Below, one piece after another: positions 44,670 through 53,579 of a DNA stretch of 64,000 nt. A program made the translations under genes and the position numbers. The notes under the pieces were generated by a model. That model had not been told where the DNA came from and ran no database searches. It saw nothing but the letters and a program-made list of their open reading frames with translations. Origin of the DNA: Burkholderiales bacterium (GTDB lineage Bacteria; Pseudomonadota; Gammaproteobacteria; Burkholderiales; JAEUOS01); assembly GCA_016790635.1 (NCBI GenBank), contig JAEUOR010000002.1:186001-250000 (forward strand). The letters run 5' to 3'. How positions within the stretch are numbered: the stretch's first letter is position 1; the number at the start of each line of letters is the position of its first letter.

Positions 44670-45788
44670 ATGACTACGACCGCATTTCCCCTTCCTGCAC
44701 GCTACGACCATGTCGGCAGCTTCTTGAGGCCCGCCTATCTGCTGGAGGCGCGTGAGCAGAAGGCGGCCGGCCAGATCACTGCCGAACAACTGCGCGCCGT
44801 CGAGGACCGTGCGATTGCCGAGATCGTCAAGTTCCAGGAGGACGTGGGGTTGAAGAGCATCACCGACGGCGAATACCGCCGTACCTATTTCCACATCGAC
44901 TTTCTCGAGCGGCTGGGCGGGGTGGTTACCGACATTCCGGTGTCGGTGTTGAAACCCGATGGCACCACCGAGCTCGCGCCACCGGTCATGCGCGTGGTCG
45001 ACAAGGTGCGTCACACCGAGGACATCCAGCGCGCCGACTTCGAATACCTGAAGAAATGCGTGCGACCCGGTGCGCGGCCCAAGGTGTGCATTCCCTCGCC
45101 GACCATGCTGCACTTTCGCGGCGGGCGCGCCGGCATCAGCAAGACGCACTATCCGGAGCTCGAGCCGGATTTCTACGATGACGTGGCGCGCGCCTTCGGC
45201 GACGAACTGCGCTCGCTCGCGGCCGCCGGCTGCGACTACGTACAGCTCGACGACACCAATCTGGCCTACCTGTGCGACGAACGCATGCGCGAGGCGGCCC
45301 GTTCGCGCGGCGACGATCCCAACGAGCTGCCGCACCGCTATGCGAAGTTCGTCAACAAGGTCGTCGCGCAGAAGCCGGCCGGCATGACCCTCGCGATGCA
45401 CCTGTGCCGCGGCAACTTCAAGAGCACCCACGCGGCCGCCGGCAACTACGAACCGGTGGCCGAAGCCCTGTTGGCCGAAATGGACATCGACGCCTATTTC
45501 CTGGAATACGACGACGATCGCTCGGGGGATTTCCGGCCGCTGCGCTACCTGCCGAAAGGCAAGACCGTGGTGCTCGGGCTGGTGACGACCAAGATCGGTC
45601 AGCTCGAGTCCAAGGACGCCCTCAAGCGCCGCATCGACGAGGCGGCCAAGTACGCGCCGCTGGAGCAACTGGCGCTGTCGCCGCAGTGCGGCTTTGCCTC
45701 GACCGTGCATGGCAACAACATCGCGGTGGAGTCGCAACGCCAGAAGCTGCGTCTGGTGATCGAGACCGCCGAGGAAGTCTGGCGCTGA
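44670..45788 (+). CDS. Cobalamin-independent methionine synthase-like protein (MetE C-terminal domain only)
   Basis: 372 aa with GGAG seven bases upstream. Only the catalytic half of MetE is present. The zinc ligands are in place: His244 and Cys246 (MHLCRGN), Glu279 (FLEYD) and Cys340 (SPQCGF). It also has YDHVGSFLRP, as in YxjG/YxjH-type proteins, which are often annotated as 5-methyltetrahydropteroyltriglutamate-homocysteine methyltransferases. The methyl donor is uncertain without the N-terminal domain. A -10-like GATAAT lies at 44618-44623. Confidence 0.85.
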   Translation: MTTTAFPLPARYDHVGSFLRPAYLLEAREQKAAGQITAEQLRAVEDRAIAEIVKFQEDVGLKSITDGEYRRTYFHIDFLERLGGVVTDIPVSVLKPDGTTELAPPVMRVVDKVRHTEDIQRADFEYLKKCVRPGARPKVCIPSPTMLHFRGGRAGISKTHYPELEPDFYDDVARAFGDELRSLAAAGCDYVQLDDTNLAYLCDERMREAARSRGDDPNELPHRYAKFVNKVVAQKPAGMTLAMHLCRGNFKSTHAAAGNYEPVAEALLAEMDIDAYFLEYDDDRSGDFRPLRYLPKGKTVVLGLVTTKIGQLESKDALKRRIDEAAKYAPLEQLALSPQCGFASTVHGNNIAVESQRQKLRLVIETAEEVWR

Positions 45789-45839
45789 TCAGCGCGTGAC
45801 CGCTGCGAGGGCGGCGGTCACGCGCAACCTGTCGACCGG

Positions 45840-46763
45840 TCATGCCACCGGTGTCAGCCAGTCCGCATGACGTGCATCGGCACCGCGCACGCAGGCGAAA
45901 AATCGTTCCTGCAGGCGCGCGGTGATCGGCCCGCGGCGCCCGTCGCCGACGCGGCGCCGATCGACTTCCACCACCGGCGTGACCTCCGCCGCGGTGCCGG
46001 TCAGGAAGACTTCATCAGCGATATAGAGCTCGTCGCGCGTGACGCGACGTGTCTCGACCGCGATTCCTTCTTCGGCGGCCAGCGCGATGATCGAGCGGCG
46101 CGTGACGCCCTCCAGGGCCGAGGCGACCTCGGGTTCGATCAGGCGGCCGTCTCGCACCAGGAAGACGTTCTCGCCCGAGCCTTCGGCGACGAAGCCGTCG
46201 GTATCGAGCAGGATCGCCTCGTCGAAACCGTCGGCGCGCGCCTCGCGATGCGCGAGGATCGAGTTGGCGTAGGTCGAGACCGACTTGGAGCGGCACATCT
46301 GCACGTTCACATGATGGCGTGCAAACGAGGAGATGCGCACGCGGATGCCGCGTTCCATGGCACCGTCGCCCAGGTAGGCGCCCCAGGGCCAGGCGGCGAT
46401 GGCCACGTGCACGCCGGCGCCCTCGGGATCGACGCCCATCTTGCCCGCGCCCATGAAGGCCAGCGGGCGCACGTAGCCCTGCGCCAGCTGATTGGCGCGC
46501 ACCACCTCCGCCTGCGCGGCAGCCAATTGTTCACTCGAATATGGCAGTTCAATTCCGAGGATGTGCGCCGACTGCATGAAGCGGCGCGTGTGCTCGGGCA
46601 GGCGGAACAGGGCCGCGCCGCGCGGCGTCGCGTAGGCGCGCACGCCCTCGAAGACGCCCAGTCCATAGTGCAACGTATGGGTCAGGACGTGCACGGCGGC
46701 TTCGCGCCACGGCTTAAGCGCACCGTCGAACCAGATCCAGCCATCGCGGTCGGCCATGCTCAT
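45840..46763 (-). CDS. ilvE: Branched-chain amino acid aminotransferase
   Basis: 307 aa from ATG 46763; a second ATG two codons later is possible. It begins ADRDGWIWFDGALKPW and has VHVLTHTLHYGLGVFEG and the PLP lysine Lys160 in CRSKSVSTYANS, all standard for IlvE of beta-proteobacteria. The late motif EVFLTGTAAEVTPVVEVD is also typical. It performs the last step of Leu/Ile/Val synthesis and the first step of their breakdown. A 24-codon reading frame directly upstream overlaps its start. Confidence 0.95.
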   Translation of the reverse strand: MSMADRDGWIWFDGALKPWREAAVHVLTHTLHYGLGVFEGVRAYATPRGAALFRLPEHTRRFMQSAHILGIELPYSSEQLAAAQAEVVRANQLAQGYVRPLAFMGAGKMGVDPEGAGVHVAIAAWPWGAYLGDGAMERGIRVRISSFARHHVNVQMCRSKSVSTYANSILAHREARADGFDEAILLDTDGFVAEGSGENVFLVRDGRLIEPEVASALEGVTRRSIIALAAEEGIAVETRRVTRDELYIADEVFLTGTAAEVTPVVEVDRRRVGDGRRGPITARLQERFFACVRGADARHADWLTPVA

Positions 46764-46834
46764 GGCGCGCCGCCTGCGGCCAAAGGCCGCGCTTGTGCCC
46801 GGCGGAAACGCCGGGCGTAGGTGTGGGTCAACAT
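46760..46834 (-). CDS. Putative 24-aa leader peptide of ilvE
   Basis: ATG 46834 is preceded by an excellent ribosome site (CAGGGAGAATTCC). The frame encodes a short arginine-rich peptide (MLTHTYARRFRRAQ..., 24 residues) and ends in a TGA that overlaps the ilvE ATG. Its two leucines use TTG, a rare codon in such a GC-rich genome. Two hairpins lie within it. It looks like a translationally coupled or attenuating leader. It is too short to judge by coding statistics. Confidence 0.5.
   Translation of the reverse strand: MLTHTYARRFRRAQARPLAAGGAP
46776..46816 (-). promoter_or_regulatory. Two adjacent hairpins within the ilvE leader
   Basis: Hairpin 1 (46797-46816) has an 8-bp perfect stem GCCCGGCG/CGCCGGGC around TTTC. 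Hairpin 2 (46776-46790) has a 6-bp perfect stem GCGGCC/GGCCGC around TTT. Both are inside the putative leader frame, so ribosome movement through it would change their folding. There is no T-tract, so any control would be translational or Rho-linked. Confidence 0.45.
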
Positions 46835-46948
46835 GGAATTCTCCCTGGGTGAGATGCGGTGGCCAGACGCGGCGGTGCGACGCATCGCGCCGGGTGGGCA
46901 GCGGGGGACGTCGGGCCGGGGCACGCAGGTTGGCGGGCCCGGGAGAGC

Positions 46949-46968
46949 GGTCGCCGGATCGGGCGACC
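46949..46968. repeat. Inverted repeat upstream of ilvE
   Basis: GGTCGCC (46949-46955) and GGCGACC (46962-46968) form a perfect 7-bp inverted repeat around a 6-bp centre. It lies about 115 bases upstream of the leader start, in the gap between ilvE and the DUF4864 gene. It could be an operator or an mRNA hairpin. Confidence 0.35.
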
Positions 46969-47066
46969 TGAGTCATGGTGCCGCAGTGACAGCGCGCGGA
47001 CAAACGAATTCTTCGCGCGTCTCGCTTGAATCGATTTCACGCGAGCGCGCCGCGGGCGTCGCGCGC

Positions 47067-47492
47067 TCAGGTCACGCGCTGCGAGCCGGGCATCAGGTGG
47101 ACCCCGGCGATGCGCCAACCCGCATTCGCCTCGCGAATCAGCGCATAGGTAGCCAGCCACGTTTCACCCTGCGCGTCGACGAACTGCACCGCTTGCAGGA
47201 TCGCGCGTTCTTCTCGCGTGGGCTTGAGGAATACGGTCGTGCGCGGGCGGATCACCACGGCGTACCCGGCGCGCACCATTTCCATGAAACGCGCCGCAGT
47301 GCCGAATCGCGCGCGTATGCCGGCAGCGGCGAAGGCAAACGCGGCTTCGGCATCGTCCCGCGAGAAGGCGTCGAGCTGGCCGCGCACCACGGCCTCGACC
47401 GCGCGCGACTCCGCCGCGGTGACGCCGGCGACGGCGTGTGCCCGGGCGGCGATCATCATGAGAGACAAGGCAGCGAAGGCGCGTCTTTGCAT
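47067..47492 (-). CDS. DUF4864 secreted protein
   Basis: 141 aa with a short signal peptide (MQRRAFAALSLMMIAARAHA). The body has VVRGQLDAFSRDDAEAAFAFA, IRARFGTAARFMEMVRAGY and VIRPRTTVFL, the DUF4864 pattern, an NTF2/SnoaL-like fold. It is probably periplasmic. It lies upstream of ilvE on the same strand but 232 bp from the leader, so it may be separate. The function is unknown. Confidence 0.82.
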   Translation of the reverse strand: MQRRAFAALSLMMIAARAHAVAGVTAAESRAVEAVVRGQLDAFSRDDAEAAFAFAAAGIRARFGTAARFMEMVRAGYAVVIRPRTTVFLKPTREERAILQAVQFVDAQGETWLATYALIREANAGWRIAGVHLMPGSQRVT

Positions 47493-47588
47493 GGGGCTCT
47501 CCGAGGGTCGAGACCTGCAGTGTACCGGGCACAGTGCATGCGGCCCGCGCGGCTACACTTGCATGCTCCCCTCGCCAATCCACCGGCA

Positions 47589-48239
47589 ATGCCCGAATCA
47601 ATCAATCCGTTTGCGCCGCCCGCAGCCAACTTGGAGGCGGTACATCAATTGGGGCAAGTGCATGTGGAAGGCAAACTGGTGTGCATGGAACGAGGCGGTG
47701 CATTGCCCGATCGCTGTGTCGCGTGCGATTCGGCGGCCCGCGGGCAGCGCGTGTCGCTCACCCTCTACTGGGTGCCGGGCAAGGTGCGCATTGCGCTCCT
47801 CGCGACCGCGTCGCTACTGATCATCCTGCTCGCCTTGGGTGAGGTCTTCGATCCGTCCGGAACAGGCACTGCGTTCTTCGTTCTGCTCGTTCTGGCCTAC
47901 GGGATCAACGTCTTGGCGCGCAAGAAAGTCGTGGTCGAGGTCGGCGTCTGCGCGCGACATATGCGCCTGCGCAAGACACTCCGCTTCATTGCGATTGCCT
48001 GTACGTCGACCGTCCTGCTGGCACTGTTTTTCGCGATCCGAGGCGTCGACACGCCACAAGCCATTCTCTTTGCGTTGCCGGTTGTTCTGATCGTCCTCGT
48101 GATCATCGCCGTGATCGATGCTTCGACCGGGGTGCGGCGCCTGCGCGTGGCGCGAATGGACGAACGGCACCTGTGGCGCAAGGGGACCAGAGCGGCGTTT
48201 CGCGCCGGTTTGCCGAAGAGCGCAACCGAAACCGCATGA
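47589..48239 (+). CDS. Hypothetical four-helix membrane protein
   Basis: 216 aa from ATG 47589. It starts NPFAPPAANLE, an N-P-F/Y-x-x-P motif seen at the start of many uncharacterised membrane proteins. A soluble segment follows with two cysteines (RCVACDS), then four hydrophobic segments (about 66-85, 92-108, 130-150 and 155-175) and a basic C-terminal tail. I do not recognise a functional family. It is divergent from the DUF4864 gene; TACACT at 47554-47559 could be a -10 element. Confidence 0.7.
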   Translation: MPESINPFAPPAANLEAVHQLGQVHVEGKLVCMERGGALPDRCVACDSAARGQRVSLTLYWVPGKVRIALLATASLLIILLALGEVFDPSGTGTAFFVLLVLAYGINVLARKKVVVEVGVCARHMRLRKTLRFIAIACTSTVLLALFFAIRGVDTPQAILFALPVVLIVLVIIAVIDASTGVRRLRVARMDERHLWRKGTRAAFRAGLPKSATETA

Positions 48240-48262
48240 CGAGGCGACGCTAGAATCGCCGC

Positions 48263-49525
48263 TTGTCCTCTGCCGCGCTGCCGAACCACGCCCGCACCGC
48301 CATCGCGGTCCTGGCGCTGTGCCTGATCCTGAACCTGATCGGACGCGGTGTCGCGGACACCTACGTCGTTTTCCTGCTGCCGCTCGAGAACGACCTCGGC
48401 TGGACGCGCTCGCAGATGACCGGCGTGTACGCGGTTTACCTCATGGTCAACGGCCTGACCGCGCCGTTGATCGGCCTCCTGTTCGACCGGGTCGGGCCGC
48501 GCCTGATCTACACCCTCGGACTGGCCTGCCTGGGCGTGGCCTATCTGCTGGCGGCGCGGGTCGAGAACATGTGGCAGTTCTACCTCACCGTCGGCGCGAT
48601 GACCGGCATGGCGGTGTCAGCGCTGGGCATGGTGCCGTCGTCGAGCCTGATCGCGCGTTGGTTTCGCGAGCGCCTGTCCACGGCGCTGTCGGTCGCCTTC
48701 GCCGGCCTGGGACTGGGCGCGCTCATCATCGTCCCGGCGACGCAGGCGCTATTGCAGAACATCGGCTGGCGCGAGACCTATCAGGTCCTGGGCATCACGC
48801 TCCTGGCGCTGGTACTGCCGCTGTCGCTGCTGCCTTGGCGGGGTATCGCCGCGGGTCGCCCCGACTACCGCCGCGAGCGCAAGACCACGGTCGCCGGCGA
48901 CGCCGACTGGACCCTCAGGCGGGCCGCGCGCACCCCGACGTTCTGGGGGCTGATGTGGATGTTCTTCATGACTTCGGTGGGCATGTTCGCGGTGACGGTG
49001 CAGACGGTCGCCTATCTGGTCGACCAGGGCTATGCGGCGCTGCTTGCGGCCAGCGCCTTCGGCGTCGCCTCGATGCTCTCGGTGTTCGGCATCGTCTTGA
49101 CCGGCATGCTGGCCGACCGCTTCGGCGCGCGACGCGTCGCAACCTCCACCTACGTGGGGAGCGGCCTGGGCATCCTGGTGCTGCTGGTGATCTCCTGGCA
49201 TCCGCTGCCGGCCCTCCTGGTGGTCTACGTGATTGTCTTCGGCTCCTGCCAGGGCGCGCGCGGCCCGATCATCTCGTCGATGACGACGCGCCTTTTCGCC
49301 GGACCGCAGGTCGGCCTGATCTACGGCGTCATGTATGCCGCCAATGCCTTCGGGGCCGGGCTGGGCTCGGTGCTGGCCGGGGTGATGCACGACGCCACCG
49401 GCAACTACCGCGTGGGCTTCGTCTTCTCGATCATGTGTCTCATCGCTGCCGCGCTGCCCTTGTGGCGCATCCCGGCGATGCGCGACTTCCGCACGCGCGG
49501 CGGAGCGGGTCCCGCGCCAGGGTGA
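48263..49525 (+). CDS. Major facilitator superfamily transporter (monocarboxylate/oxalate-formate-like)
   Basis: 420 aa with twelve membrane segments. The first loop GLLFDRVGPRLIYTLGL matches the MFS G-x-x-x-D-R-x-G-x-R signature, and LTGMLADRFGARRVATSTY is its counterpart in the second half. The subgroup (AFRMENMW-like, SSSLIARWFRERLSTALSVAF) transports monocarboxylates. The start is TTG 48263 with no ribosome site, but a -10-like TAGAAT at 48251-48256 would place transcription start almost on it, suggesting a leaderless mRNA. A later start is possible. Confidence 0.85.
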   Translation: MSSAALPNHARTAIAVLALCLILNLIGRGVADTYVVFLLPLENDLGWTRSQMTGVYAVYLMVNGLTAPLIGLLFDRVGPRLIYTLGLACLGVAYLLAARVENMWQFYLTVGAMTGMAVSALGMVPSSSLIARWFRERLSTALSVAFAGLGLGALIIVPATQALLQNIGWRETYQVLGITLLALVLPLSLLPWRGIAAGRPDYRRERKTTVAGDADWTLRRAARTPTFWGLMWMFFMTSVGMFAVTVQTVAYLVDQGYAALLAASAFGVASMLSVFGIVLTGMLADRFGARRVATSTYVGSGLGILVLLVISWHPLPALLVVYVIVFGSCQGARGPIISSMTTRLFAGPQVGLIYGVMYAANAFGAGLGSVLAGVMHDATGNYRVGFVFSIMCLIAAALPLWRIPAMRDFRTRGGAGPAPG

Positions 49526-49540
49526 GGCGTCGACCGCGGG

Positions 49541-50416
49541 TCAGGACATCGCTTCCGCCGCGAGCCAGTCGCAGAACTGGCGTACCGATTGCGTCTGGGC
49601 GGCGGCCGGCGAGCACACGATGGTGTAGGCGCGATCAGGCGCTTCGAGTTCGAAGGGCCTGACCAGGGTTCCGCCTGCCCGGTAGCTCGCATACAGGGTC
49701 TTCAAGGCGAGAGCGACGCCCTGGCCAGCGGCGGCTGCTTCGTACATCAGCATGGCGTCCTCGTAGAGGGCGCCGCGCGCGGTGACCTCGCGATCCAGCC
49801 CGGCCGCGCGGAACCACGTGCGCCAGGAGAGCTGCGGGTGGCGCAGCAGGTTTGCGCGGGCGAGATCGGCAGGACTCGCCAGTGGGCCGATCGACGCAAG
49901 GTACGCGGGACTTGCAACCGGGAACAGGGTCTCCTCGAAGAGCGGTCGGGTCACCAGGCCCGGCGCGTCGTCAGCGCCGTAGCGGATGCCGACCTCGACT
50001 TCACCCCGACGAATGACCTCGAGGTCGTAGGACGACGAGACCGTGAGTTCGATCTCCGGGTGCGCGCGCTGGAAGCCTGCCAGGCGACCGACCAGCCAGC
50101 GCGCGCCGAGCGCCGGCGCCGCCGAGATGCGCAGGCGTTCACGCGTCGCCCCGGTCAGGGCCCGGGTCGCGCGCCCCAGTCGATCCAGCACATCGCGCAC
50201 GTCGGCCAGGTAACGCTCGCCGAAAGAGGTGAGGGCGATGTTTCGATTCACGCGGATGAAAAGCGCTACACCGAGGAACTCCTCGAGCGACTTGATGCGG
50301 TGGCTGACGGCCGACTGGGTCAGCGCCAACTCGTCGGCGGCTTTCAGGAAACTGCTATGGCGCGCCGCGGCTTCGAACGCGGCCAGGTCATGCAGGGGAG
50401 GGAGGCGGTTGACCAT
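49541..50416 (-). CDS. LysR-family regulator, GcvA-like
   Basis: 291 aa. It starts with LPPLHDLAAFEAAARHSSFLKAADELALTQSAVSHRIKSLE, the GcvA/AmpR-like HTH pattern, and FIRVNRNIALTSFGERYL. The effector domain has VGIRYGADDAPGLVTRPLFEE. It converges with the MFS gene and may regulate it or a distant gene; no divergent target is present. Confidence 0.88.
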   Translation of the reverse strand: MVNRLPPLHDLAAFEAAARHSSFLKAADELALTQSAVSHRIKSLEEFLGVALFIRVNRNIALTSFGERYLADVRDVLDRLGRATRALTGATRERLRISAAPALGARWLVGRLAGFQRAHPEIELTVSSSYDLEVIRRGEVEVGIRYGADDAPGLVTRPLFEETLFPVASPAYLASIGPLASPADLARANLLRHPQLSWRTWFRAAGLDREVTARGALYEDAMLMYEAAAAGQGVALALKTLYASYRAGGTLVRPFELEAPDRAYTIVCSPAAAQTQSVRQFCDWLAAEAMS

Positions 50417-50474
50417 GCGAGGTCAGGGCTGGCCTGCGGCCGAACGCGCGCGGCGAAGCGTGGCTGTGGCAGGT

Positions 50475-52250
50475 TCAGGCATCGGCCAGCGCGCCCGGCG
50501 CGGCTTCGCTCACCTGGAGGTGCGCCAGGCGCGCGTAGAGTCCGCCCTCACCGAGCAGCTTCCCGGGTTCTCCGGATTCGACCACGCGCCCGCCGTCGAG
50601 CACGACGATGCGGTCGGCATCCTTGACCGTCGACAGGCGATGCGCGACGATCAGGGTGGTGCGCCCGTGCTTGGCGCGATCGATCGCGCGCCTGACGGCC
50701 TGCTCGGACTCGGCGTCAAGCGCGCTGGTGGCCTCGTCGAGCAGCAGCAGCGGCGCGTCCTTCAGGATGGCGCGCGCGATCGCGATGCGTTGACGCTGAC
50801 CGCCGGAGAGCCGCACGCCGCGTTCGCCCAGGAAGCTTTGGTAACCCTGCGGCAGGGCGACGATGAACTCGTGCGCCTGCGCGGCGCGCGCGGCGGCCGT
50901 GACCTCATCGTCGGAGGCGTCCGGGCGCCCGTAGCGGATGTTCTCCATCGCGTCGGCGGCGAAGATCACCACCTCCTGCGGGACGATCGCGATGCGCGCG
51001 CGCAGCTCGCGCAGGTTCGCGCGCTTCAGATCGACACCGTCCAAGCGGACGACTCCGGAATCGGGGTCGTGAAAGCGCAGCAGCAGCTGCATGAGGGTGC
51101 TCTTGCCTGCGCCCGAGGGGCCGACCACCGCGACGGTCTCGCCGGCCGCGATGGCGAGGTTCAGGTCATCGATGGCGCGCTGGCCGGGGCGCGAGGGGTA
51201 GCCGAAGCGCACCTGTTCGAAGGCGACCTCGGCGCCGCGCAGCGAGACCGGCGGGAAGGGCTGCGGGTAGGCTGCCGAGGCGATGTGCGCGGGTGCGGTC
51301 TGCAACTCGAGCAGGCGCTCGGTCGCGCCGGCAGCGCGCATGACCTCGCCGAAGACCTCGGCTAAGGCGCCGACGGCGCCGGCGACGATGGCCACGTAGA
51401 GCACCGATTGCGCCAGCGTGCCGGCGCTCATGCTGCCCGCGGCCACGGCACGCGCGCCCAGCCACAGCCCGTAGATCGCGCCGCCGAAGACGATCACGAT
51501 GATCACCGCGGTCAGCCACGCGCGCACGCGCGTGCGGTCGATGCCGGTCGAAAACGCACGCTCGACCGACTGCGCGAAGCGGCTGCGTTCCAGCGGCTCG
51601 TTGGTGAAGGCCTGCACCACCGGCATCGCCGTGAGAACCTCGCCGGCCAGCGCGCTGGCATCCGCCACGCGGTCCTGCGAGGCGCGCGAGAGCTTGCGCA
51701 CGCGCCGCCCGATCAGCGCCACCGGAATCACCGTGAGGGCGATGATGGCGAGGATGATGATCGTCGCGCGCGGGTTGGTGATGACCAGCATCGCGATCCC
51801 GCCGACGAAAAGAAAGGCGTTGCGCAGACCCATCGAGATGCTGGTGCCGACCACCGTCTGCACCAGCGTCGTGTCGGTCGTCAGCCGTGACAGGACCTCG
51901 CCGGTCTGCGTCGTCTCGAAAAAACGCGGCGACTGCAGGAGCATGTTGGCCTGCACCGCGCAGCGCAGGTCGGCCGTGATGCGCTCGCCCAGCCAGCTCA
52001 CCATGTAGAAGCGGGCCGCGGTGAAGACCGCAAGCAGGCAGGCGATGCCGAACAGGGCGATGAAGTGACGATCGATCTCGCCCGGCGTCGCGCCGGCGGC
52101 GAAGCCGAAGTCGATCAGGTTCTTGAACGCCCACGGAATCGCCAGCGTCGCCAGTGCAGCGATGCAGAGGAACGCGAAAGCCAGAGCGAACCGCCTTGCA
52201 TAGGGGCGGCAGAAGGGCAGCAGGTGCCGGAAGACCGAGAGTCGTTTCAT
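50475..52250 (-). CDS. ABC transporter, fused permease/ATPase (MsbA-like)
   Basis: 591 aa from ATG 52250. Six membrane segments (about 20-300) precede a nucleotide-binding domain with Walker A VVGPSGAGKST (377-385), signature VRLSGGQRQRIAIARA and Walker B LLLLDEATSALDAES. It is a homodimeric half-transporter that could flip lipids or export drugs or polysaccharide precursors. It is divergent from the trypsin-like protease gene. Neighbourhood gives no clue to the substrate. Confidence 0.9.
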   Translation of the reverse strand: MKRLSVFRHLLPFCRPYARRFALAFAFLCIAALATLAIPWAFKNLIDFGFAAGATPGEIDRHFIALFGIACLLAVFTAARFYMVSWLGERITADLRCAVQANMLLQSPRFFETTQTGEVLSRLTTDTTLVQTVVGTSISMGLRNAFLFVGGIAMLVITNPRATIIILAIIALTVIPVALIGRRVRKLSRASQDRVADASALAGEVLTAMPVVQAFTNEPLERSRFAQSVERAFSTGIDRTRVRAWLTAVIIVIVFGGAIYGLWLGARAVAAGSMSAGTLAQSVLYVAIVAGAVGALAEVFGEVMRAAGATERLLELQTAPAHIASAAYPQPFPPVSLRGAEVAFEQVRFGYPSRPGQRAIDDLNLAIAAGETVAVVGPSGAGKSTLMQLLLRFHDPDSGVVRLDGVDLKRANLRELRARIAIVPQEVVIFAADAMENIRYGRPDASDDEVTAAARAAQAHEFIVALPQGYQSFLGERGVRLSGGQRQRIAIARAILKDAPLLLLDEATSALDAESEQAVRRAIDRAKHGRTTLIVAHRLSTVKDADRIVVLDGGRVVESGEPGKLLGEGGLYARLAHLQVSEAAPGALADA

Positions 52251-52309
52251 GGCGGGGCGCGGAGACCCGGTATTGTGGCCCATGCGCGATCCGGTGCGCG
52301 ACCCCGCTG

Positions 52310-52338
52310 TTGCGCTCGTTGATCCGCCCTGCGATAAA
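52310..52338 (+). promoter_or_regulatory. Candidate promoter of the trypsin-like protease gene
   Basis: TTGCGC (52310-52315) and GATAAA (52333-52338) are 17 bp apart, about 55 bases before ATG 52392, in the divergent gap with the ABC gene. Each box matches the consensus only partly. Confidence 0.35.
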
Positions 52339-52391
52339 GTTCCGGGCTGCCTGTTAACCTGTATTCCGCGCGACGCAACCTGCGTGCCCGC

Positions 52392-53570
52392 ATGAATTCG
52401 CATCCGGAAGCCGAGAGTGTGATTTTTGATGACGCAAGCGTCGGCGCAGGCTCGACGGTCGAAGACGGGGCGCGTGACGCGGCGCCGCTTGGACGCATGG
52501 GCTGGCCGGCGCTGTCGAAGCTGGCGCGCCTGACCCTGTGCATGGTGCTGGCCGCCTGCGCCGCCGCGCCCGCGCTGGCGCAGCGCCTTGCCACCGGCAC
52601 CGGCTTTTTCGTCACCGCTGACGGCTATTTCGTGACCTGCCATCACGTCATCGGCGAGGGCAACTCGGTCACAGTGCGCAATCTCAAGGGCGAGACCTTT
52701 CCGGCGCGTGTGGTGCAGATCGACCGCGCCAATGATCTTGCCGTCCTCAAGGTCGAGGGGCGCTTCAAGCCCCTGCCGGTGAGCAACTCGGCCGACGTGC
52801 GGCGCGGCGCGGCGATCGTCACGATGGGCTTTCCCAACGTGCGCCAGCAGGGCATCGAGCCCAAGGTCACCGACGGCATCATCAACAGCTTTTCCGGGGT
52901 CAACAACGATGTCCGCCTGTTCCAGATCAGCGCCCCGGTGCAGCCCGGCAATTCGGGCGGGCCGCTGGTGACCATGGACGGCAACGTGGTCGGCGTGGTC
53001 GCCGCCAAGCTCGACGCCCAGGCGGTGGCGCGGGTCACCGGCGACATCCCGCAGAACGTCAACTACGCAATCAAGTCGCAATACCTGTCCGCGCTCATCG
53101 AGCGCGCCGCGGCGGCCGAGCCCGGGCTCAGGGCAGGACTCGTCGCGCCGCGGGTCGGCGAGTCGACACGCGTGGTCGACGTGGTCCCGGCGCTCGAAGA
53201 CGCGATCGCCCTGGTCGTCGCCTCGACCGGGCCGGCTGCGCTGCCCAGACCCTTTCCCGCTCCGGGACAGGCGGCGCCGGACGACGAGCGCAGCCGCCGT
53301 GCCGACCGCCTGGCAGCCGAGTACCGGCAACTGCAGGGCGTTCTGGGGCAGCTCAATCTCGAGGAACTGACCCTTACCAATCAGGCGCACATGCTGCGCC
53401 TGATGCTGCGGTTCGACGCGCCCGGCACCGCGTCCCCGCGCGAGGCCGAACTGGCCGCGACGCTCAGGCGCTTGGACGATGTCGGCAGCCGCAAGCAGGA
53501 GACCGTGCGACGCTTGAACGAGATCGCCGCCGAGTATCGCGGCTTGCAGGCGCAGCCTGGCAGGAGCTGA
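52392..53570 (+). CDS. Secreted trypsin-like serine protease (S1C type) without PDZ domain
   Basis: 392 aa from ATG 52392. The signal-peptide-like segment (about 40-64, ending APALAQ) is preceded by ~35 acidic, polar residues, so ATG 52497 (Met36) may be the real start. The triad is intact: His85 (TCHHVIG), Asp115 (NDLAVLK) and Ser188 (QPGNSGGP). No PDZ domain follows. Instead the last ~110 residues are rich in Arg/Glu/Leu helices that may be coiled coil. It probably degrades or senses damaged proteins in the periplasm. Confidence 0.85.
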   Translation: MNSHPEAESVIFDDASVGAGSTVEDGARDAAPLGRMGWPALSKLARLTLCMVLAACAAAPALAQRLATGTGFFVTADGYFVTCHHVIGEGNSVTVRNLKGETFPARVVQIDRANDLAVLKVEGRFKPLPVSNSADVRRGAAIVTMGFPNVRQQGIEPKVTDGIINSFSGVNNDVRLFQISAPVQPGNSGGPLVTMDGNVVGVVAAKLDAQAVARVTGDIPQNVNYAIKSQYLSALIERAAAAEPGLRAGLVAPRVGESTRVVDVVPALEDAIALVVASTGPAALPRPFPAPGQAAPDDERSRRADRLAAEYRQLQGVLGQLNLEELTLTNQAHMLRLMLRFDAPGTASPREAELAATLRRLDDVGSRKQETVRRLNEIAAEYRGLQAQPGRS

Positions 53571-53579
53571 AGGCGCGCC

